From NCBI GenBank assembly GCA_028282725.1, contig JANQHF010000082.1, forward strand, positions 1-64,000: a stretch of 64,000 bases of DNA, given 5' to 3'. This document shows positions 27,082-37,613 of this stretch, in pieces. The notes beneath the pieces are model-generated. The model saw nothing but the letters and a program-made list of their open reading frames with translations, made no database searches and was not told the DNA's origin. This stretch comes from Saprospiraceae bacterium. Lineage in GTDB: Bacteria; Bacteroidota; Bacteroidia; Chitinophagales; Saprospiraceae. Made by a program: the position numbers and the translations under genes. Position 1 is the first letter of the stretch. The number at the start of each line of letters is the position of its first letter.

Positions 27082-28917
27082 TTACCCTGTTATTTCTGAT
27101 ACTGCCCGATGTGCTTCTTTGATTGCTGCTTTCGTTGTCGAGGATGCGGCTGAATCCGAGTTGGCAATATGGATATTGCCAAAAGGTTGTCGGCCAATGA
27201 CCCAGGGTTTATCTTCCTCGGCAAAATCTTCTCCCCAGGTGAGACCATTATCATAGGCATAGCCATGCGGCCATCGATTCACCGTGATTGCCTCAATGTC
27301 GCGGTCCGCATCAAAACCAACGCTACCGAGCGCCTGTGTAAGCTGCTCTCTCGCATGACGTTCGAATTCGTCGAAGGTTGTGACAAGGATCTGGTTGCGC
27401 CCGACCCGCCATTGGTCTGGTCCCGTGATATCAGTAAACAGCGGCACATGACACATATGAATCACCATCGGTTCGTCCGGCGTTTGTGAGCATTTGTAAT
27501 CACCGAGTGAAACCGGGTAAGCGAGTTCTGCCTGCTTGTAAAAGCCGCCCGTGAAATAGACGAAACTGGTTTTTAATTCATCAAAGGCTCTCCAATTATT
27601 AATCAGCACTTTAGTATATACCAAAGGCTGCTTTACATTAAAAGCGAGGCCTTCTTTTTGTTTTTCCGGCATCTCCGGGCATAGATAAGGAATAGCACGG
27701 TTATAGCATGCCATGATACATTTCCTGCCCCTCACCTTATGGGTTTTCCCTGCTCGCACATAAGTAACATCCACATTGGCACCGTCATCGGTATTCGTGA
27801 CATGGACCACTGTACTGTTTAGGCGAATATTGATGGGTTGACCTTCGCGATCGATTTTTGAATAATCTGCACGTGCAGTTACCACGTCTTCCATAGTTGT
27901 TCCGGGTATGGCTTCCGGGATCATTTTGCGCACAAGAAGACGTGCGATGGAAGCATTGCCATCGGGAAAATGGAAGATATAGGGATCAACACCACGGCCA
28001 GTTCTCAAAGGCAGGGTATGATCAACGCCTGGAATGCCGCCGTCATAATATTGCACTTGCGTTGTCGGAACCTCTTCCATATCAACACACCAGAAACTCA
28101 TGCCCCAGTTCTGGTAAATATTTATAACCTGTTCATCCACTTTGACATAGTCGCGAAGAAAGCTGGAATATCCGGTCTTACTGAGGATTCTAAATTTTTC
28201 CTCAACCGGAGTACCTTCCATGTAATCGACCTCAGCAGTCTGAACGCGGATGAAATCAGCACGTGCTTTGTCGGAAAGAGGAGCTTCGGCGGCGAAATCT
28301 TCCCATGACTTTTCACCGTAGCCTGTGACGTGTTTTGTTTCACCAAAATTTGCCTCGTCAAATACAATAGAAATGCCCATACCTCGCGAAGAATAAAGAT
28401 CCTGTTGAAACGCATCATAGAATTTGTCCAGATCAATACCTATATCTTCAAGTAAGCCAAGGGCTTCTGGTGGATAGGAGGAAGGCGTATCAATGGCTTC
28501 GGTGCCACCGTAGGTAATGCGAATGTCTTCTCCATAATTGAATTCATTTCGTTTGGCATGTCCACCGAAGTCATCGTGGTTATCGAGGATCAGAATTTTG
28601 GCTCCGGGATTTTTCTGATCGTAGAAATAAGCGGAAGAAAGACCACTGATGCCGCCACCGACGATGACAAGGTCAAATTCTTCGTCTATGACTTCTGTTT
28701 TCCATTCTTCCCCCAGTACCCGCGCATGCATGGTCTCCCAGGATCCGTCGTGACTTCCCCGAAGACCTTGTTTGGCGGGCGGATAATAATCTTCTTCGAG
28801 TCCAAAAGCATAAGGATCTGTTACCCCGCATTTTGTGATCCATGGGGTCAGCAAAGTCGCGCCGATGGCAACACGACCACCATTTAGAAAATCGCGTCGG
28901 GTAATTTCTTTTTTCAT
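27082..28917 (-). CDS. FAD-dependent oxidoreductase, spermidine dehydrogenase-like, Tat-exported
   Basis: This is a 611-residue flavoprotein. MKKEITRRDFLNGGRVAIGATLL is a Tat signal. After the mature-start motif DYYPPAKQGLRGSHDGSWE comes the FAD site DLVIVGGGISGLSSAYFY with ILDNHDDFGGHAKRNEF. This whole order is that of Pseudomonas-type spermidine dehydrogenase (about 620 residues), a periplasmic amine dehydrogenase. GRKCIMACYNRAIPYLCPEMP and the end NSDSAASSTTKAAIKEAHRAV also fit. The family is broader than spermidine, so the substrate is uncertain. The electron acceptor may be a cytochrome c; a CHTCH coding remnant lies just downstream at 26989-27003. Confidence 0.85.
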   Translation of the reverse strand: MKKEITRRDFLNGGRVAIGATLLTPWITKCGVTDPYAFGLEEDYYPPAKQGLRGSHDGSWETMHARVLGEEWKTEVIDEEFDLVIVGGGISGLSSAYFYDQKNPGAKILILDNHDDFGGHAKRNEFNYGEDIRITYGGTEAIDTPSSYPPEALGLLEDIGIDLDKFYDAFQQDLYSSRGMGISIVFDEANFGETKHVTGYGEKSWEDFAAEAPLSDKARADFIRVQTAEVDYMEGTPVEEKFRILSKTGYSSFLRDYVKVDEQVINIYQNWGMSFWCVDMEEVPTTQVQYYDGGIPGVDHTLPLRTGRGVDPYIFHFPDGNASIARLLVRKMIPEAIPGTTMEDVVTARADYSKIDREGQPINIRLNSTVVHVTNTDDGANVDVTYVRAGKTHKVRGRKCIMACYNRAIPYLCPEMPEKQKEGLAFNVKQPLVYTKVLINNWRAFDELKTSFVYFTGGFYKQAELAYPVSLGDYKCSQTPDEPMVIHMCHVPLFTDITGPDQWRVGRNQILVTTFDEFERHAREQLTQALGSVGFDADRDIEAITVNRWPHGYAYDNGLTWGEDFAEEDKPWVIGRQPFGNIHIANSDSAASSTTKAAIKEAHRAVSEITG

Positions 28918-29090
28918 TGCTTTATACCTCTTACAATTGGTGATCCTCTAATGTAAGAAGACAATTGACATTCTAAGAGCACTTGAAAAATCCTGAACTT
29001 CTACCTCGGTTTTCATCTTCCTGTAAAAGAAGGTGATACACAAATCAAAGCATCCGCTTTATTGCTCAGTTGAATTTCATTGTCGTTCAG

Positions 29091-29125
29091 AATTCCGCAC
29101 CTTGGCTAAAATAACGATTGCCGAA
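29091..29125 (-). pseudogene. Decayed duplicate of an MFS gene 3' end
   Basis: These 35 bp align without gaps to 31321-31355, the last codons of the downstream MFS gene. By eye, 28 of 35 match and all seven differences are transitions. On the minus strand it reads SAIVILAKVRN where the MFS protein ends SAVIILVRMRN. Stop codons flank it, so nothing longer is coded. The rest of 28918-29223 (306 bp) shows only a TATCTTTA box at 29211-29218. Confidence 0.55.
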
Positions 29126-29210
29126 TAAGATTAAGAATGGGACAGATTTAGTAAAGGAATGCGTTTCTGTGATTTTCATCTGGTCTTCCCGGGCCTTCCT
29201 TTCAATTCCC

Positions 29211-29218
29211 TATCTTTA
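29211..29218 (+). promoter_or_regulatory. Probable -7 box TATCTTTA
   Basis: One base off TAnnTTTG. It ends 5 nt before the ATG of the TPR protein, so the mRNA would be essentially leaderless. Confidence 0.35.
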
Positions 29219-29223
29219 ATGAC

Positions 29224-31215
29224 ATGGTTAACAACCTCTGGTCCGAACTTCAACGGAGAAATGTTATCCGTGCTGCTCTGGGTTATATTGCTGTAAGCTG
29301 GGTAATATTGCAAGCCATTTCTATTCTTTTCCCTCTCTTTCAATTGCCAGATTCACTACAGCGAATCATCGTTATTTCCTTAATTGTATTATTTCCTTTT
29401 TGGCTTGTATTTGCCTGGATTTATGAATATACACCTGAGGGTTTTAAGAAGACAGGGGATGTCCCGAATGATGAATCGATTACCGGGGCAACTGGCAGAA
29501 ATCTGAATGCAATCATACTGGCAGGAATGACCTTGGCGATAATTCTTCTCATATCTGACAGAATGATTGATTTCAGTGATAATGAGGCAGACAAGACCAT
29601 AGATGATACAAGTATTGCAGTCCTGCCCTTCAAAAACATGAGTGTAAATCAAGCGAATCAACATTTCTGTGATGGGATGATGGAAGCCATATTGAATCAC
29701 CTTTCTAAAATTCCAGACCTTCGGGTGATATCTCGCACATCAGTAGAACAGTTCAGGGAGAATCCACCCCCGATTCCTACTATCAGAGATCAATTAGATG
29801 TAAGTTTTATTGTTGAAGGAAGTGTTCAACGCATAGAGAACCAGGCTCTAATCACCGTTCAACTAATAAATGCTAAAAAAGACAACCACATCTGGTCAGA
29901 AGCCTATGACAGGGATCTTTCTGAAATATTTGTAGTACAAGCAGAGATTACCAGGTTAATTGCAGATGAGTTAAAGGCAAAACTACGACCTGATATACAA
30001 GAACGCATTGAGGCGATTCCTACGGAAGACCCCATAGCTTATGATTATTACTTACGGGGAAATGAATTTTTGTTTGAAGCGAACAGTTGGCTACAATCCG
30101 ATGAAGAATGGCACGAATTATTGAAAAAAGCATCGTTGTCATTCAAACTTGCCCTTGAAAGAGATTCGTCGTTTGCCGACGCCATAATTGGATTAGCCAG
30201 GGTAGAGTATAAGAAAAATGTAGAGACGTCAATATTGGAAAAGGATTACCTCAAAAATGTTTTAATATTGGTAGATCAGGCACTTTCGATTAATCCGTTC
30301 CTATCGGAAGGATATGTCCTTCGAAGTCAATATTATTCACTTCATAATCAAATTTCAAAAGCTAAAAATGATATCGATAATGGGCTTAAATTAAAACCAA
30401 ATGATATTGAATTGCTATTTGCAGATTTTGATTATTACCGGTTATTTGAATTTGATTATGAGAAAGCTATATCTACCCTTCACAAGTTAGATGGACTTGT
30501 CAGTTCCAAAGAGGAACTTTTGCAGTTATGTAATAGTCGATCATCTTTATTTAGTAGCATAGGAGATATGAACATGCTGGAGTCAAACTTCCACAAGTGC
30601 CAGCTTCTGAACCCTGACCAGCCCAATTATTTTGATTGGGTATTTAACGTTACCGGAAGAGCTGAAAAGAATATCGCATATATAAATGAGCATTTCCCTG
30701 AAACTCAATATAAACATGTCCGACTTGGGGGATGCTATGTATACCTGAGAGATTATTCCTCAGCTAATGAGCATTTTAAAATTTGGGAACAACTAGTGAA
30801 AGAAGAAAGTGCAAATAACTGGCTTTCTATAAATGATTGGCATCGCTATGGGCAGGCTCTTGTCGGAGTTGGTGAAATTGAGAAAGGCAAAGACCTGCTC
30901 CTTAGACAACTTGAAATCAACAAAACAAAATACAGCTTAGAACGAACTGGTATATCAGGCTTAGGGGCTATCTATGATGTCGCCGGTATCTACTCCTTTA
31001 TAGGAGAAAAAGACTCTTGCTACCACTGGCTGTCAAAATTAGAATATGCAGAGAGCTGGTTGAGAGAAGGATGGATGACTTCCTTTATCAATTATGACCC
31101 ATTGTTTGACAATATTCGAAATGAGGAAAGATTCGAGAAAATTCTTGCCAGAGCATATCGACAGCAAGGAGCGGCACAACAATCGGTTCGGGAACTTCTT
31201 TCTCTGTATAACTAG
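29224..31215 (+). CDS. Membrane protein with FlgO-like domain and TPR repeats (adenylate cyclase-like architecture)
   Basis: This is a 663-residue protein. Residues 1-~125 start LWSELQRRNVIRAALGYIAVSWVILQ and contain three or four membrane helices. Residues ~130-240 form a FlgO-like domain (TSIAVLPFKNMSVNQANQHF, later VEGSVQRIENQALITVQLI and HIWSEAYDRDL). The rest is helical with TPR-like repeats. This middle and C-terminal layout is common downstream of cyclase or winged-helix domains in bacteria. Here neither catalytic nor DNA-binding domain is present, so it may be a scaffold or sensor. The gene is AT-richer than its neighbours and sits between two copies of an MFS 3' end sequence, which hints at insertion. 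Confidence 0.75.
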   Translation: MVNNLWSELQRRNVIRAALGYIAVSWVILQAISILFPLFQLPDSLQRIIVISLIVLFPFWLVFAWIYEYTPEGFKKTGDVPNDESITGATGRNLNAIILAGMTLAIILLISDRMIDFSDNEADKTIDDTSIAVLPFKNMSVNQANQHFCDGMMEAILNHLSKIPDLRVISRTSVEQFRENPPPIPTIRDQLDVSFIVEGSVQRIENQALITVQLINAKKDNHIWSEAYDRDLSEIFVVQAEITRLIADELKAKLRPDIQERIEAIPTEDPIAYDYYLRGNEFLFEANSWLQSDEEWHELLKKASLSFKLALERDSSFADAIIGLARVEYKKNVETSILEKDYLKNVLILVDQALSINPFLSEGYVLRSQYYSLHNQISKAKNDIDNGLKLKPNDIELLFADFDYYRLFEFDYEKAISTLHKLDGLVSSKEELLQLCNSRSSLFSSIGDMNMLESNFHKCQLLNPDQPNYFDWVFNVTGRAEKNIAYINEHFPETQYKHVRLGGCYVYLRDYSSANEHFKIWEQLVKEESANNWLSINDWHRYGQALVGVGEIEKGKDLLLRQLEINKTKYSLERTGISGLGAIYDVAGIYSFIGEKDSCYHWLSKLEYAESWLREGWMTSFINYDPLFDNIRNEERFEKILARAYRQQGAAQQSVRELLSLYN

Positions 31216-31318
31216 GGAGATTATATAGGATTACAATTAATTCAAGTCACAGAGGAATTTACACGTAAAAAGAGAACCTCCTTATGCGGTCAGCCATAAC
31301 ACATAACAGACACATGTG

Positions 31319-32527
31319 TCAATTCCGCATCCTGACCAAAATGATGACTGCCGAAAGAAAGGTAAGTACAGCTATGAATACAATGGCGGTGTTATAAGAA
31401 TACAAGTCAGCTATGATCCCCGTGAGTATAGCCCCGACTGCATATCCCAAGTCTCTCCACAACCTGAATACTCCGATTCCTTCAGCTCTCTGCCCGGGAT
31501 GAATATTATCAGCAATGGCTGCCAAAAAGGTGGGATAGACCATGGCCGTGCCCAGTCCCAGAAGAGCTGCAGTCAGGATGAAAAGAACATAAGATGAGAT
31601 TCCCGCGAAGCCTATAATCGCGACTCCCTGGAATATCATTCCCCAAAAGAGCAACTTCTTCTTGGACATTCGATCCGCCATTCCCCCGGTGAATAACTGA
31701 CCAATACCCCAGACAGCGGGATAGACGGCGGCAATGATGCCTATTTGCTCCAGATTGAAATCCTTCGCTGCCAGGAAAATGGGTAGTAATCCCCAGATCA
31801 TTCCATCATTTAAATTGTTCACCAGACCTGCCTGGGAAACACTTCCCAAATTGGGATGACGCACGGACGTATCGATAAAGACATTGGCCAATCTGACTAT
31901 CGTACTTTCCTTACTTTCTACAGCAACATGTTGATGAGTGTCCCTGATCAACAGTACACTACCCAGCAAACCAAGAACAGCAATGCTTATACCCAAATAA
32001 AATGGATACGGTCTAAGTCCATAATTAGATGCAATATAACCAGTGAGAAATGCGACAATGCCCACAGCCACGTATCCGGCAAACTCGTTGATACCCATGG
32101 CCAGCCCTCTTTGTTTTTCCCCGACGAGGTCTATCTTCATGATGACGGTTGCGGACCATGCAAAGCCCTGGTTGATACCCAGGAGTATATTTGCTGCGAG
32201 GATGTAGTTCCAATTCGTTGCAAACATGATCATGAAGGGTACTGGCAGACCAAAGAGCCATCCAATCACCAGGAGCTTTTTGCGACCTCTTTTCTGCGCC
32301 AATTTTCCCATCAGATAATTGGCTAGTGCCTTTGAAACACCGAAAATCACGATAAATGTCAGGATAATGGTATTGGTCGAAAGACCAAATTCTTCTTCTG
32401 CAAGTGCCGGAAGAATCGTTCGCTCAAGACCTGCCATGCCGCCAACAAAGGCATTGATCAGGATCAGGAGACTGAATTGCTTCCAGTTCTTTTTCAAACC
32501 CAACTTTACTACATTGGACACGTTCAA
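31319..32527 (-). CDS. MFS transporter
   Basis: This is a major facilitator of 402 residues with 12 predicted helices. The loop 2-3 signature is present as GKLAQKRGRKKLL, and the second-half equivalent as GGMADRMSKKKLLFW. LGINQGFAWSATVIMKIDLVG and RLWRDLGYAVGAILTG recall the drug-efflux-like branch found beside respiratory genes; the substrate cannot be named. The start is non-ATG: TTG 32527 or GTG 32521, with no ATG available before helix 1. A near -7 box (TAATTTTC on the minus strand, 32533-32540) is 5 nt from the TTG. Its last codons are duplicated at 29091-29125. Confidence 0.82.
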   Translation of the reverse strand: MNVSNVVKLGLKKNWKQFSLLILINAFVGGMAGLERTILPALAEEEFGLSTNTIILTFIVIFGVSKALANYLMGKLAQKRGRKKLLVIGWLFGLPVPFMIMFATNWNYILAANILLGINQGFAWSATVIMKIDLVGEKQRGLAMGINEFAGYVAVGIVAFLTGYIASNYGLRPYPFYLGISIAVLGLLGSVLLIRDTHQHVAVESKESTIVRLANVFIDTSVRHPNLGSVSQAGLVNNLNDGMIWGLLPIFLAAKDFNLEQIGIIAAVYPAVWGIGQLFTGGMADRMSKKKLLFWGMIFQGVAIIGFAGISSYVLFILTAALLGLGTAMVYPTFLAAIADNIHPGQRAEGIGVFRLWRDLGYAVGAILTGIIADLYSYNTAIVFIAVLTFLSAVIILVRMRN

Positions 32528-32635
32528 CTTTTGAAAATTAGGTACGACAAGGTAAGCTTGTCATCCGAGTCAAATTCGTCAGAAGGTGTAATGGGTGGTG
32601 CAACACACCCGCCGGCTTCCACCACTGTGAAAGGA

Positions 32636-33379
32636 TTATCCAAAAATTTTTGCCTTGATGAATCGAAAGTTCATTTCGGCAATATTCGTGATCGAAATTC
32701 CCTCAGGACATTCTACTTCGCATGCTCCGGTAAATGTACAGCTTCCAAAACCCTCCTCTTTCATTTGGTCTGTCATCCCAATGACCCGACGGTGTTGTTC
32801 TGCCTTTCCTTGAGGCAACTTATTGAGGTGATTGATTTTAGCCGCAGTAAATAGTGCAGCAGAAGAATTTTTACAGGTTGCAACACAGGCTCCACAACCG
32901 ATACAAGCAGCTGCATCCATCGCGGCGTCGGCTACAGGTTTCGGTATGGGAATGGCATTGGCTTCCGGAGCCGTTCCTGTTTTGGCACTGATATAGGCAC
33001 CGTGCTCAATAATGCGATCAAAGGCAGAGCGATCGATGATCAGATCTTTGATCACTGGAAAGGAGGCTGCACGCCACGGTTCTACCACAATGGTACTTCC
33101 ATTCTCAAAACTGCGCATATGTAATTGACAGGTGGTCATGTTATCATGCGGCCCGTGGGCCCGGCCATTAATGAACACACCGCATTGCCCGCAAATACCT
33201 TCACGACAATCGTATTCAAAGGCGATGACTTCTTCCCCCTTTAATACGAGTTGTTCGTTCAAATGGTCCAATGCTTCCAGGAAGGACATGTCTTCGGAAA
33301 GACCATCCACCTCATAACTTTGCAAAGCCCCTTTGTCTTCAGATCCGTCTTGCCTCCATATTTTGAATGTTACCTCCAT
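32636..33379 (-). CDS. sdhB: Succinate dehydrogenase/fumarate reductase iron-sulfur subunit
   Basis: This is the electron-transfer subunit of complex II, 247 residues. The N-terminal 2Fe-2S site is [15 protein letters not shown] with a fourth Cys in [10 protein letters not shown]. The C-terminal half has [15 protein letters not shown] and a later [15 protein letters not shown], supplying the 4Fe-4S and 3Fe-4S clusters. It lies 7 bp after sdhA at the end of the run aspA-sdhC-sdhA-sdhB. The type B set found in Bacteroidota can run in either direction. The aspartase upstream favours fumarate reduction at least part of the time. Confidence 0.95.
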   Translation of the reverse strand: MEVTFKIWRQDGSEDKGALQSYEVDGLSEDMSFLEALDHLNEQLVLKGEEVIAFEYDCREGICGQCGVFINGRAHGPHDNMTTCQLHMRSFENGSTIVVEPWRAASFPVIKDLIIDRSAFDRIIEHGAYISAKTGTAPEANAIPIPKPVADAAMDAAACIGCGACVATCKNSSAALFTAAKINHLNKLPQGKAEQHRRVIGMTDQMKEEGFGSCTFTGACEVECPEGISITNIAEMNFRFIKAKIFG

Positions 33380-33386
33380 CGAATTT

Positions 33387-35303
33387 TTATTTGTAGCTGC
33401 GCACGGTGGGCTTTATATTTTCAAATTCAAGATCTTCCTTATGCAGTTCAAATCTACCTTCGGCATATTCCCAGGCAGAAACATAGGAATACTGATCATC
33501 ATTTCGTACTGCTTCTCCATCTTCGGTTTGGTATTCTTCACGAAAATGCGCTCCACACGACTCCTCTCGCTCGAGGGCATCGGTACACATTAAAATTCCC
33601 AATTCGATGAAGTCGGCCAGGCGATAGGCCTTTTCTAATTCAGGGTTCATTTTATCACCAGCTCCTGTCACCTTCACATCCCGCCAAAATTCACGTTTCA
33701 GCATTTCGATCTTCCGGATAGCATCTTCCAGTCCCGGTTTGTTTCGACTCATGGCACACTCCTGCCACATGATCTTCCCAAGTTCCCTGTGGAAATGATC
33801 CACGGTCTTCGTTCCATTAACACTTAAAATTCTCCGGATATGTTCCTCCACTTCACTTTCTGCACGGGCAAATTCAGGATGATCAGTAGTTGTATGTTCT
33901 TCTTTCAGGGCATTGACGAGATAATTGTTAATTGTATTGGGCAAAACGAAATACCCATCAATACTGGCTTGCAGCAATGAGTTGGCCCCCAGGCGATTGG
34001 CCCCGTGATCTGAAAAGTTGCATTCACCCACGGCATACAATCCCGGAATCGTAGTCATCAATTCATAATCTACCCACAAACCACCCATCGAAAAATGTGC
34101 AGCTGGCGAAATCTGCATGGGTTCCTGGTAAGCATCAATACCTGTAATTTTTTTGTACATGTTGAACAGATTGCCATACCGGTCCTTGATCGTTTCCAGA
34201 CCGAATTTCCCGATGGCATGCTTGAAGTCCAGGTAGACTGCATTTTTAAGCCGTCCTACGCCATAACCTGTATCAATGCGTTCCTTAGCTGCGCGGGATG
34301 CAATGTCCCTTGGAGCTAAATTTCCGAAGCTCGGGTATCGGCGCTCCAAATAATAATCCCTCTCCGTTTCAGGGATTTCGTTGGCCTTCCTTGGATCATC
34401 TTTTTGCAGGGGCACCCATATCCGGCCGTCATTGCGCAAAGATTCTGACATCAAGGTCAATTTAGACTGAGCCTCACTGGTCTGAGGCAGGGCAGTGGGA
34501 TGAATTTGCGTAAAGCTGGGAGCAGCAAAATAAGCCCCGCGCTTGTGCGCTTTCCAAATGGCGCTTCCATTACATCCAATGGCCAAAGTTGACAATCGAA
34601 AGACGCGCGAATAACCACCGGTGGCCAAAACGACGGCATCGGCAGCATAGCGCTTCAACCTTCCTGTGACAAGGTCGCGTACGATAATTCCCTTTGCTTT
34701 TCCATCGACCACAACCAAGTCCATCATTTCACTCCTCGGATACATTTTGACTTTCTTGGCGCGAACCATTTTGTACAGTTGTGAATAAGCAGCCAACAGT
34801 AGCTGTTGACCGGTTTGTCCGCGTGCATAAAATGTACGTTGCACCTGCACCCCTCCAAAACTCCGATTGACCAATACACCTCCATATTCCCTGGCGAAGG
34901 GAACCCCCTGCTGTACGTAGTGGTCAATGAGTGGCGCAGAAAGTTCTGCCAATCTGTATACGTTGGCTTCCCGGGATCTGAAATCGCCACCTTTCAGCGT
35001 ATCGTAAAACATTCGCCAAACACTGTCGCCATCATGCTGGTAGTTTTTAGCAGCATTGATGCCTCCCTGGGCAGCGACCGAATGCGCCCTGCGCGCTGAA
35101 TCCTGGTAACAAAAACATTGCACGTCATAGCCCAATTCAGCCAAGGTGGCAGCAGCACCGGCACCTGAGAGACCAGAACCCACCACGATTACATTCAGTT
35201 TCTTTTTATTCGCGGGATTGATCAGTTGGGCATGCAGCTGATAGTTGCGCCACTTATCTTCTAATCTGCCTTCTGGTATTTTTGAGTTTAATTGCATCGA
35301 CAT
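33387..35303 (-). CDS. sdhA: Succinate dehydrogenase/fumarate reductase flavoprotein subunit
   Basis: This is the catalytic FAD subunit, interconverting succinate and fumarate. I start at ATG 35303 (638 residues), 4 bp after the sdhC stop; the track start would run 35 bp into sdhC. The FAD site is [22 protein letters not shown], the covalent-FAD His is in [16 protein letters not shown], and [22 protein letters not shown] closes the flavin domain. [11 protein letters not shown] and [10 protein letters not shown] are typical of the Bacteroidota type B enzymes. It acts on the cytoplasmic face, anchored by SdhC. Confidence 0.95.
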   Translation of the reverse strand: MSMQLNSKIPEGRLEDKWRNYQLHAQLINPANKKKLNVIVVGSGLSGAGAAATLAELGYDVQCFCYQDSARRAHSVAAQGGINAAKNYQHDGDSVWRMFYDTLKGGDFRSREANVYRLAELSAPLIDHYVQQGVPFAREYGGVLVNRSFGGVQVQRTFYARGQTGQQLLLAAYSQLYKMVRAKKVKMYPRSEMMDLVVVDGKAKGIIVRDLVTGRLKRYAADAVVLATGGYSRVFRLSTLAIGCNGSAIWKAHKRGAYFAAPSFTQIHPTALPQTSEAQSKLTLMSESLRNDGRIWVPLQKDDPRKANEIPETERDYYLERRYPSFGNLAPRDIASRAAKERIDTGYGVGRLKNAVYLDFKHAIGKFGLETIKDRYGNLFNMYKKITGIDAYQEPMQISPAAHFSMGGLWVDYELMTTIPGLYAVGECNFSDHGANRLGANSLLQASIDGYFVLPNTINNYLVNALKEEHTTTDHPEFARAESEVEEHIRRILSVNGTKTVDHFHRELGKIMWQECAMSRNKPGLEDAIRKIEMLKREFWRDVKVTGAGDKMNPELEKAYRLADFIELGILMCTDALEREESCGAHFREEYQTEDGEAVRNDDQYSYVSAWEYAEGRFELHKEDLEFENIKPTVRSYK

Positions 35304-35307
35304 AGGA

Positions 35308-35976
35308 CTATTTGAAATAGACAATGAATGGAATGATCCCAAATCCTATTGCCATGATCGCGGCATAAATCAATGATACTTTGGCCAGGGTCCTCAATCC
35401 ATTCTTATGATAAAATCCAAGGGTCATAAAACCACTTTTGAGGCCGTGATTCAAATGCAATCCCAAAGGAATCATCAGGACCGTGTAGAAGATCACATAG
35501 TAAATATTCTGAAAGAGGCTGTAGGTTACCTGGTAAACATCTATGTTTCCCATAGCATCTATTCCAGGACTTTCTCCCATGCCTAGTTTGATGCGCGCCC
35601 AGAAGTTGGCTAAATGCACTATGATAAAGAGCAGGATCATCGTCCCGATCAATCCCATATTCTGGGAAGTCCATGTGCTGTTTTCCCTTGCATTGTTTAC
35701 TTCATACTTCTGTGGTTTTGATTTTCGATTTCCAATGGTGATGAGTATGGCATAAATGACGTGAAAGAGAATGGAGAGATAAAGCAAATAGGCTACTGCT
35801 TTGATGATGGGACTATCCCGCAATGTTTTGGAATACGCATTATACATCTCCCTGGCCATGTCTTCAGGCAGCAGCAAGATGCAATTGGCAGAGAGATGAA
35901 CGATTAAAAAAATACATAGGAAGAGGCCCGTTCCTGCCAGGATGGTTTTTCTGAAAAAAAGTGGGTTGATCCTCAT
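35308..35976 (-). CDS. sdhC: Succinate dehydrogenase/fumarate reductase cytochrome b subunit
   Basis: This is the single membrane anchor of a type B complex II, 222 residues with five helices. Heme-ligand His candidates are [38 protein letters not shown] and [15 protein letters not shown], giving two heme b as in the Wolinella/Bacillus type. It couples SdhAB to the menaquinone pool. It starts 77 bp downstream of aspA and is followed closely by sdhA, so it belongs to the same minus-strand unit. Confidence 0.93.
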   Translation of the reverse strand: MRINPLFFRKTILAGTGLFLCIFLIVHLSANCILLLPEDMAREMYNAYSKTLRDSPIIKAVAYLLYLSILFHVIYAILITIGNRKSKPQKYEVNNARENSTWTSQNMGLIGTMILLFIIVHLANFWARIKLGMGESPGIDAMGNIDVYQVTYSLFQNIYYVIFYTVLMIPLGLHLNHGLKSGFMTLGFYHKNGLRTLAKVSLIYAAIMAIGFGIIPFIVYFK

Positions 35977-36053
35977 TTCCTTCTATTAAAGACTGTGTAG
36001 AAACACATCTTCAATGTAAGGATTTTGAGCATTCTCAAAAGGTAAAAAACCGG

Positions 36054-37475
36054 TTATTTTTTATACAACTTGGCTTGATATTTAGGATGCATCATATTTT
36101 CTACACTAAGGATTTTATCTAATTCCTCTTTTGTTAACAGCCCTTTTTCCAACACTATTTCAGGAATCGTCTTCCCGGTGCGTATCGCTTCTTTTCCAAT
36201 GACATCTCCCATATGATGCCCAATAAAGGGATTCAGGAAGGTGATGATACCCACAGAATTGTACACCATCTCTTTAGTGTGCTCCTCGTTAGCAGTTATA
36301 CCATTGATGCACTTTTCCGCAAGTGTGACGCAGGCATTGGACAACAACTCTATGGATTCAAATAGGCATTGAGCTATCATCGGTTCCATAACATTCAATT
36401 GAAGCTGGCCGGCTTCTGCCGCGAAAGAGATGGCAACATCATTGCCAATGATTTTGAAACAAACCTGGTTGGCTACTTCAGGTATAACGGGATTTACTTT
36501 TGCCGGCATAATTGATGAGCCTGCCTGCATTTCCGGCAGGTTAATTTCATTCAGGCCACACCTGGGCCCGGAGGACAATAATCTGAGATCATTGCAGATC
36601 TTTGATAGTTTCACCGCTGTTCTCTTCAAGGCTCCGGAAATCATTACATAAGCACCACAGTCAGAGGTCGCTTCTATAAGATTTACCGCTGGCACAAAAC
36701 TGGCTTTTGTGAATTTTTGTAAGTAACCTATCGACAATGCTGTAAATCCCCGGGGAGCATTGACGCTGGTGCCGATAGCCGTAGCTCCTAAATTCACTTC
36801 AAGAATAAGGTCGCGACAATTCTTAAGGTTCTTGGTTTCTTCCTTGAGGTTGACCGACCATGCAGCAAATTCATCTCCTAAAGACATCGGGACAGCATCC
36901 TGCAACTGGGTTCTGCCCATTTTGAGTACTTTCCTGAATTCTGCGGCTTTTTTGTCCACACTCGTTGTCAACACATTGAGGTGTTCTAAAAGATCATTCA
37001 TGTAATAATAGAGGGCAACTCTGAAACCTGTAGGATAGGCATCATTGGTAGACTGGGATTTGTTAACATGATCATTGGGGTGTAAAATTTCGTAATTGCC
37101 CTTCTTGTGCCCATTTAGCGTTAAGGCCACATTGGCAATGACCTCATTGGTATTCATATTCACAGAAGTGCCGGCCCCGCCTTGAAATACATCTGACGGG
37201 AAGAACTTCGAATATCTTGTCAGATTTGACAGAATATGATCGCAAGCCTCGATAACCATGTTTGCTTTCTCAGCCGGAATGGTTCCTATTTCCTTGTTCG
37301 CAGCCGCACATGCTTTTTTTGTTAAGATGAGCCCTTTGATAAAAATCGGATAGTCTCCAATCTTCGATTTCGATATTTTAAAATTGTTTACAGCCCTTTG
37401 AGTGTGAATACCGTAGTATAGTTCATTGTAGATTTCGAGTTCGCCCAAAAGGTCCCTTTCTTTTCTAGTTTTCAT
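36054..37475 (-). CDS. aspA: Aspartate ammonia-lyase
   Basis: AspA deaminates L-aspartate to fumarate and ammonia. I start at ATG 37475 (473 residues); the track adds ten residues from an upstream codon. The protein has the N-terminal [74 protein letters not shown] and the family signature [15 protein letters not shown]. The catalytic Ser lies in that last loop. It is the first gene before sdhCAB, so aspartate could serve as a source of fumarate for respiration or as a nitrogen and carbon source. A near -7 box (TACTTTTA, 37484-37491) sits 8 nt upstream. Confidence 0.95.
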   Translation of the reverse strand: MKTRKERDLLGELEIYNELYYGIHTQRAVNNFKISKSKIGDYPIFIKGLILTKKACAAANKEIGTIPAEKANMVIEACDHILSNLTRYSKFFPSDVFQGGAGTSVNMNTNEVIANVALTLNGHKKGNYEILHPNDHVNKSQSTNDAYPTGFRVALYYYMNDLLEHLNVLTTSVDKKAAEFRKVLKMGRTQLQDAVPMSLGDEFAAWSVNLKEETKNLKNCRDLILEVNLGATAIGTSVNAPRGFTALSIGYLQKFTKASFVPAVNLIEATSDCGAYVMISGALKRTAVKLSKICNDLRLLSSGPRCGLNEINLPEMQAGSSIMPAKVNPVIPEVANQVCFKIIGNDVAISFAAEAGQLQLNVMEPMIAQCLFESIELLSNACVTLAEKCINGITANEEHTKEMVYNSVGIITFLNPFIGHHMGDVIGKEAIRTGKTIPEIVLEKGLLTKEELDKILSVENMMHPKYQAKLYKK

Positions 37476-37613
37476 AGCAATGCTAAAAGTAACCAGAATT
37501 AGCATCGAAGTCTTATAGAATTTCTGCCTGAATCAAATCCCCGGAAAGGCCAGAACGGCCCGGACGGTCGAAAAAAGTCGAATAAAATTGAAGGCGGTAA
37601 AAGATTTGCATGT

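Noticed and set aside
29224-31215. TPR protein as an adenylate cyclase
   Set aside because: It has the FlgO/TPR layout often found with cyclases, but no class III cyclase domain is present in the sequence.
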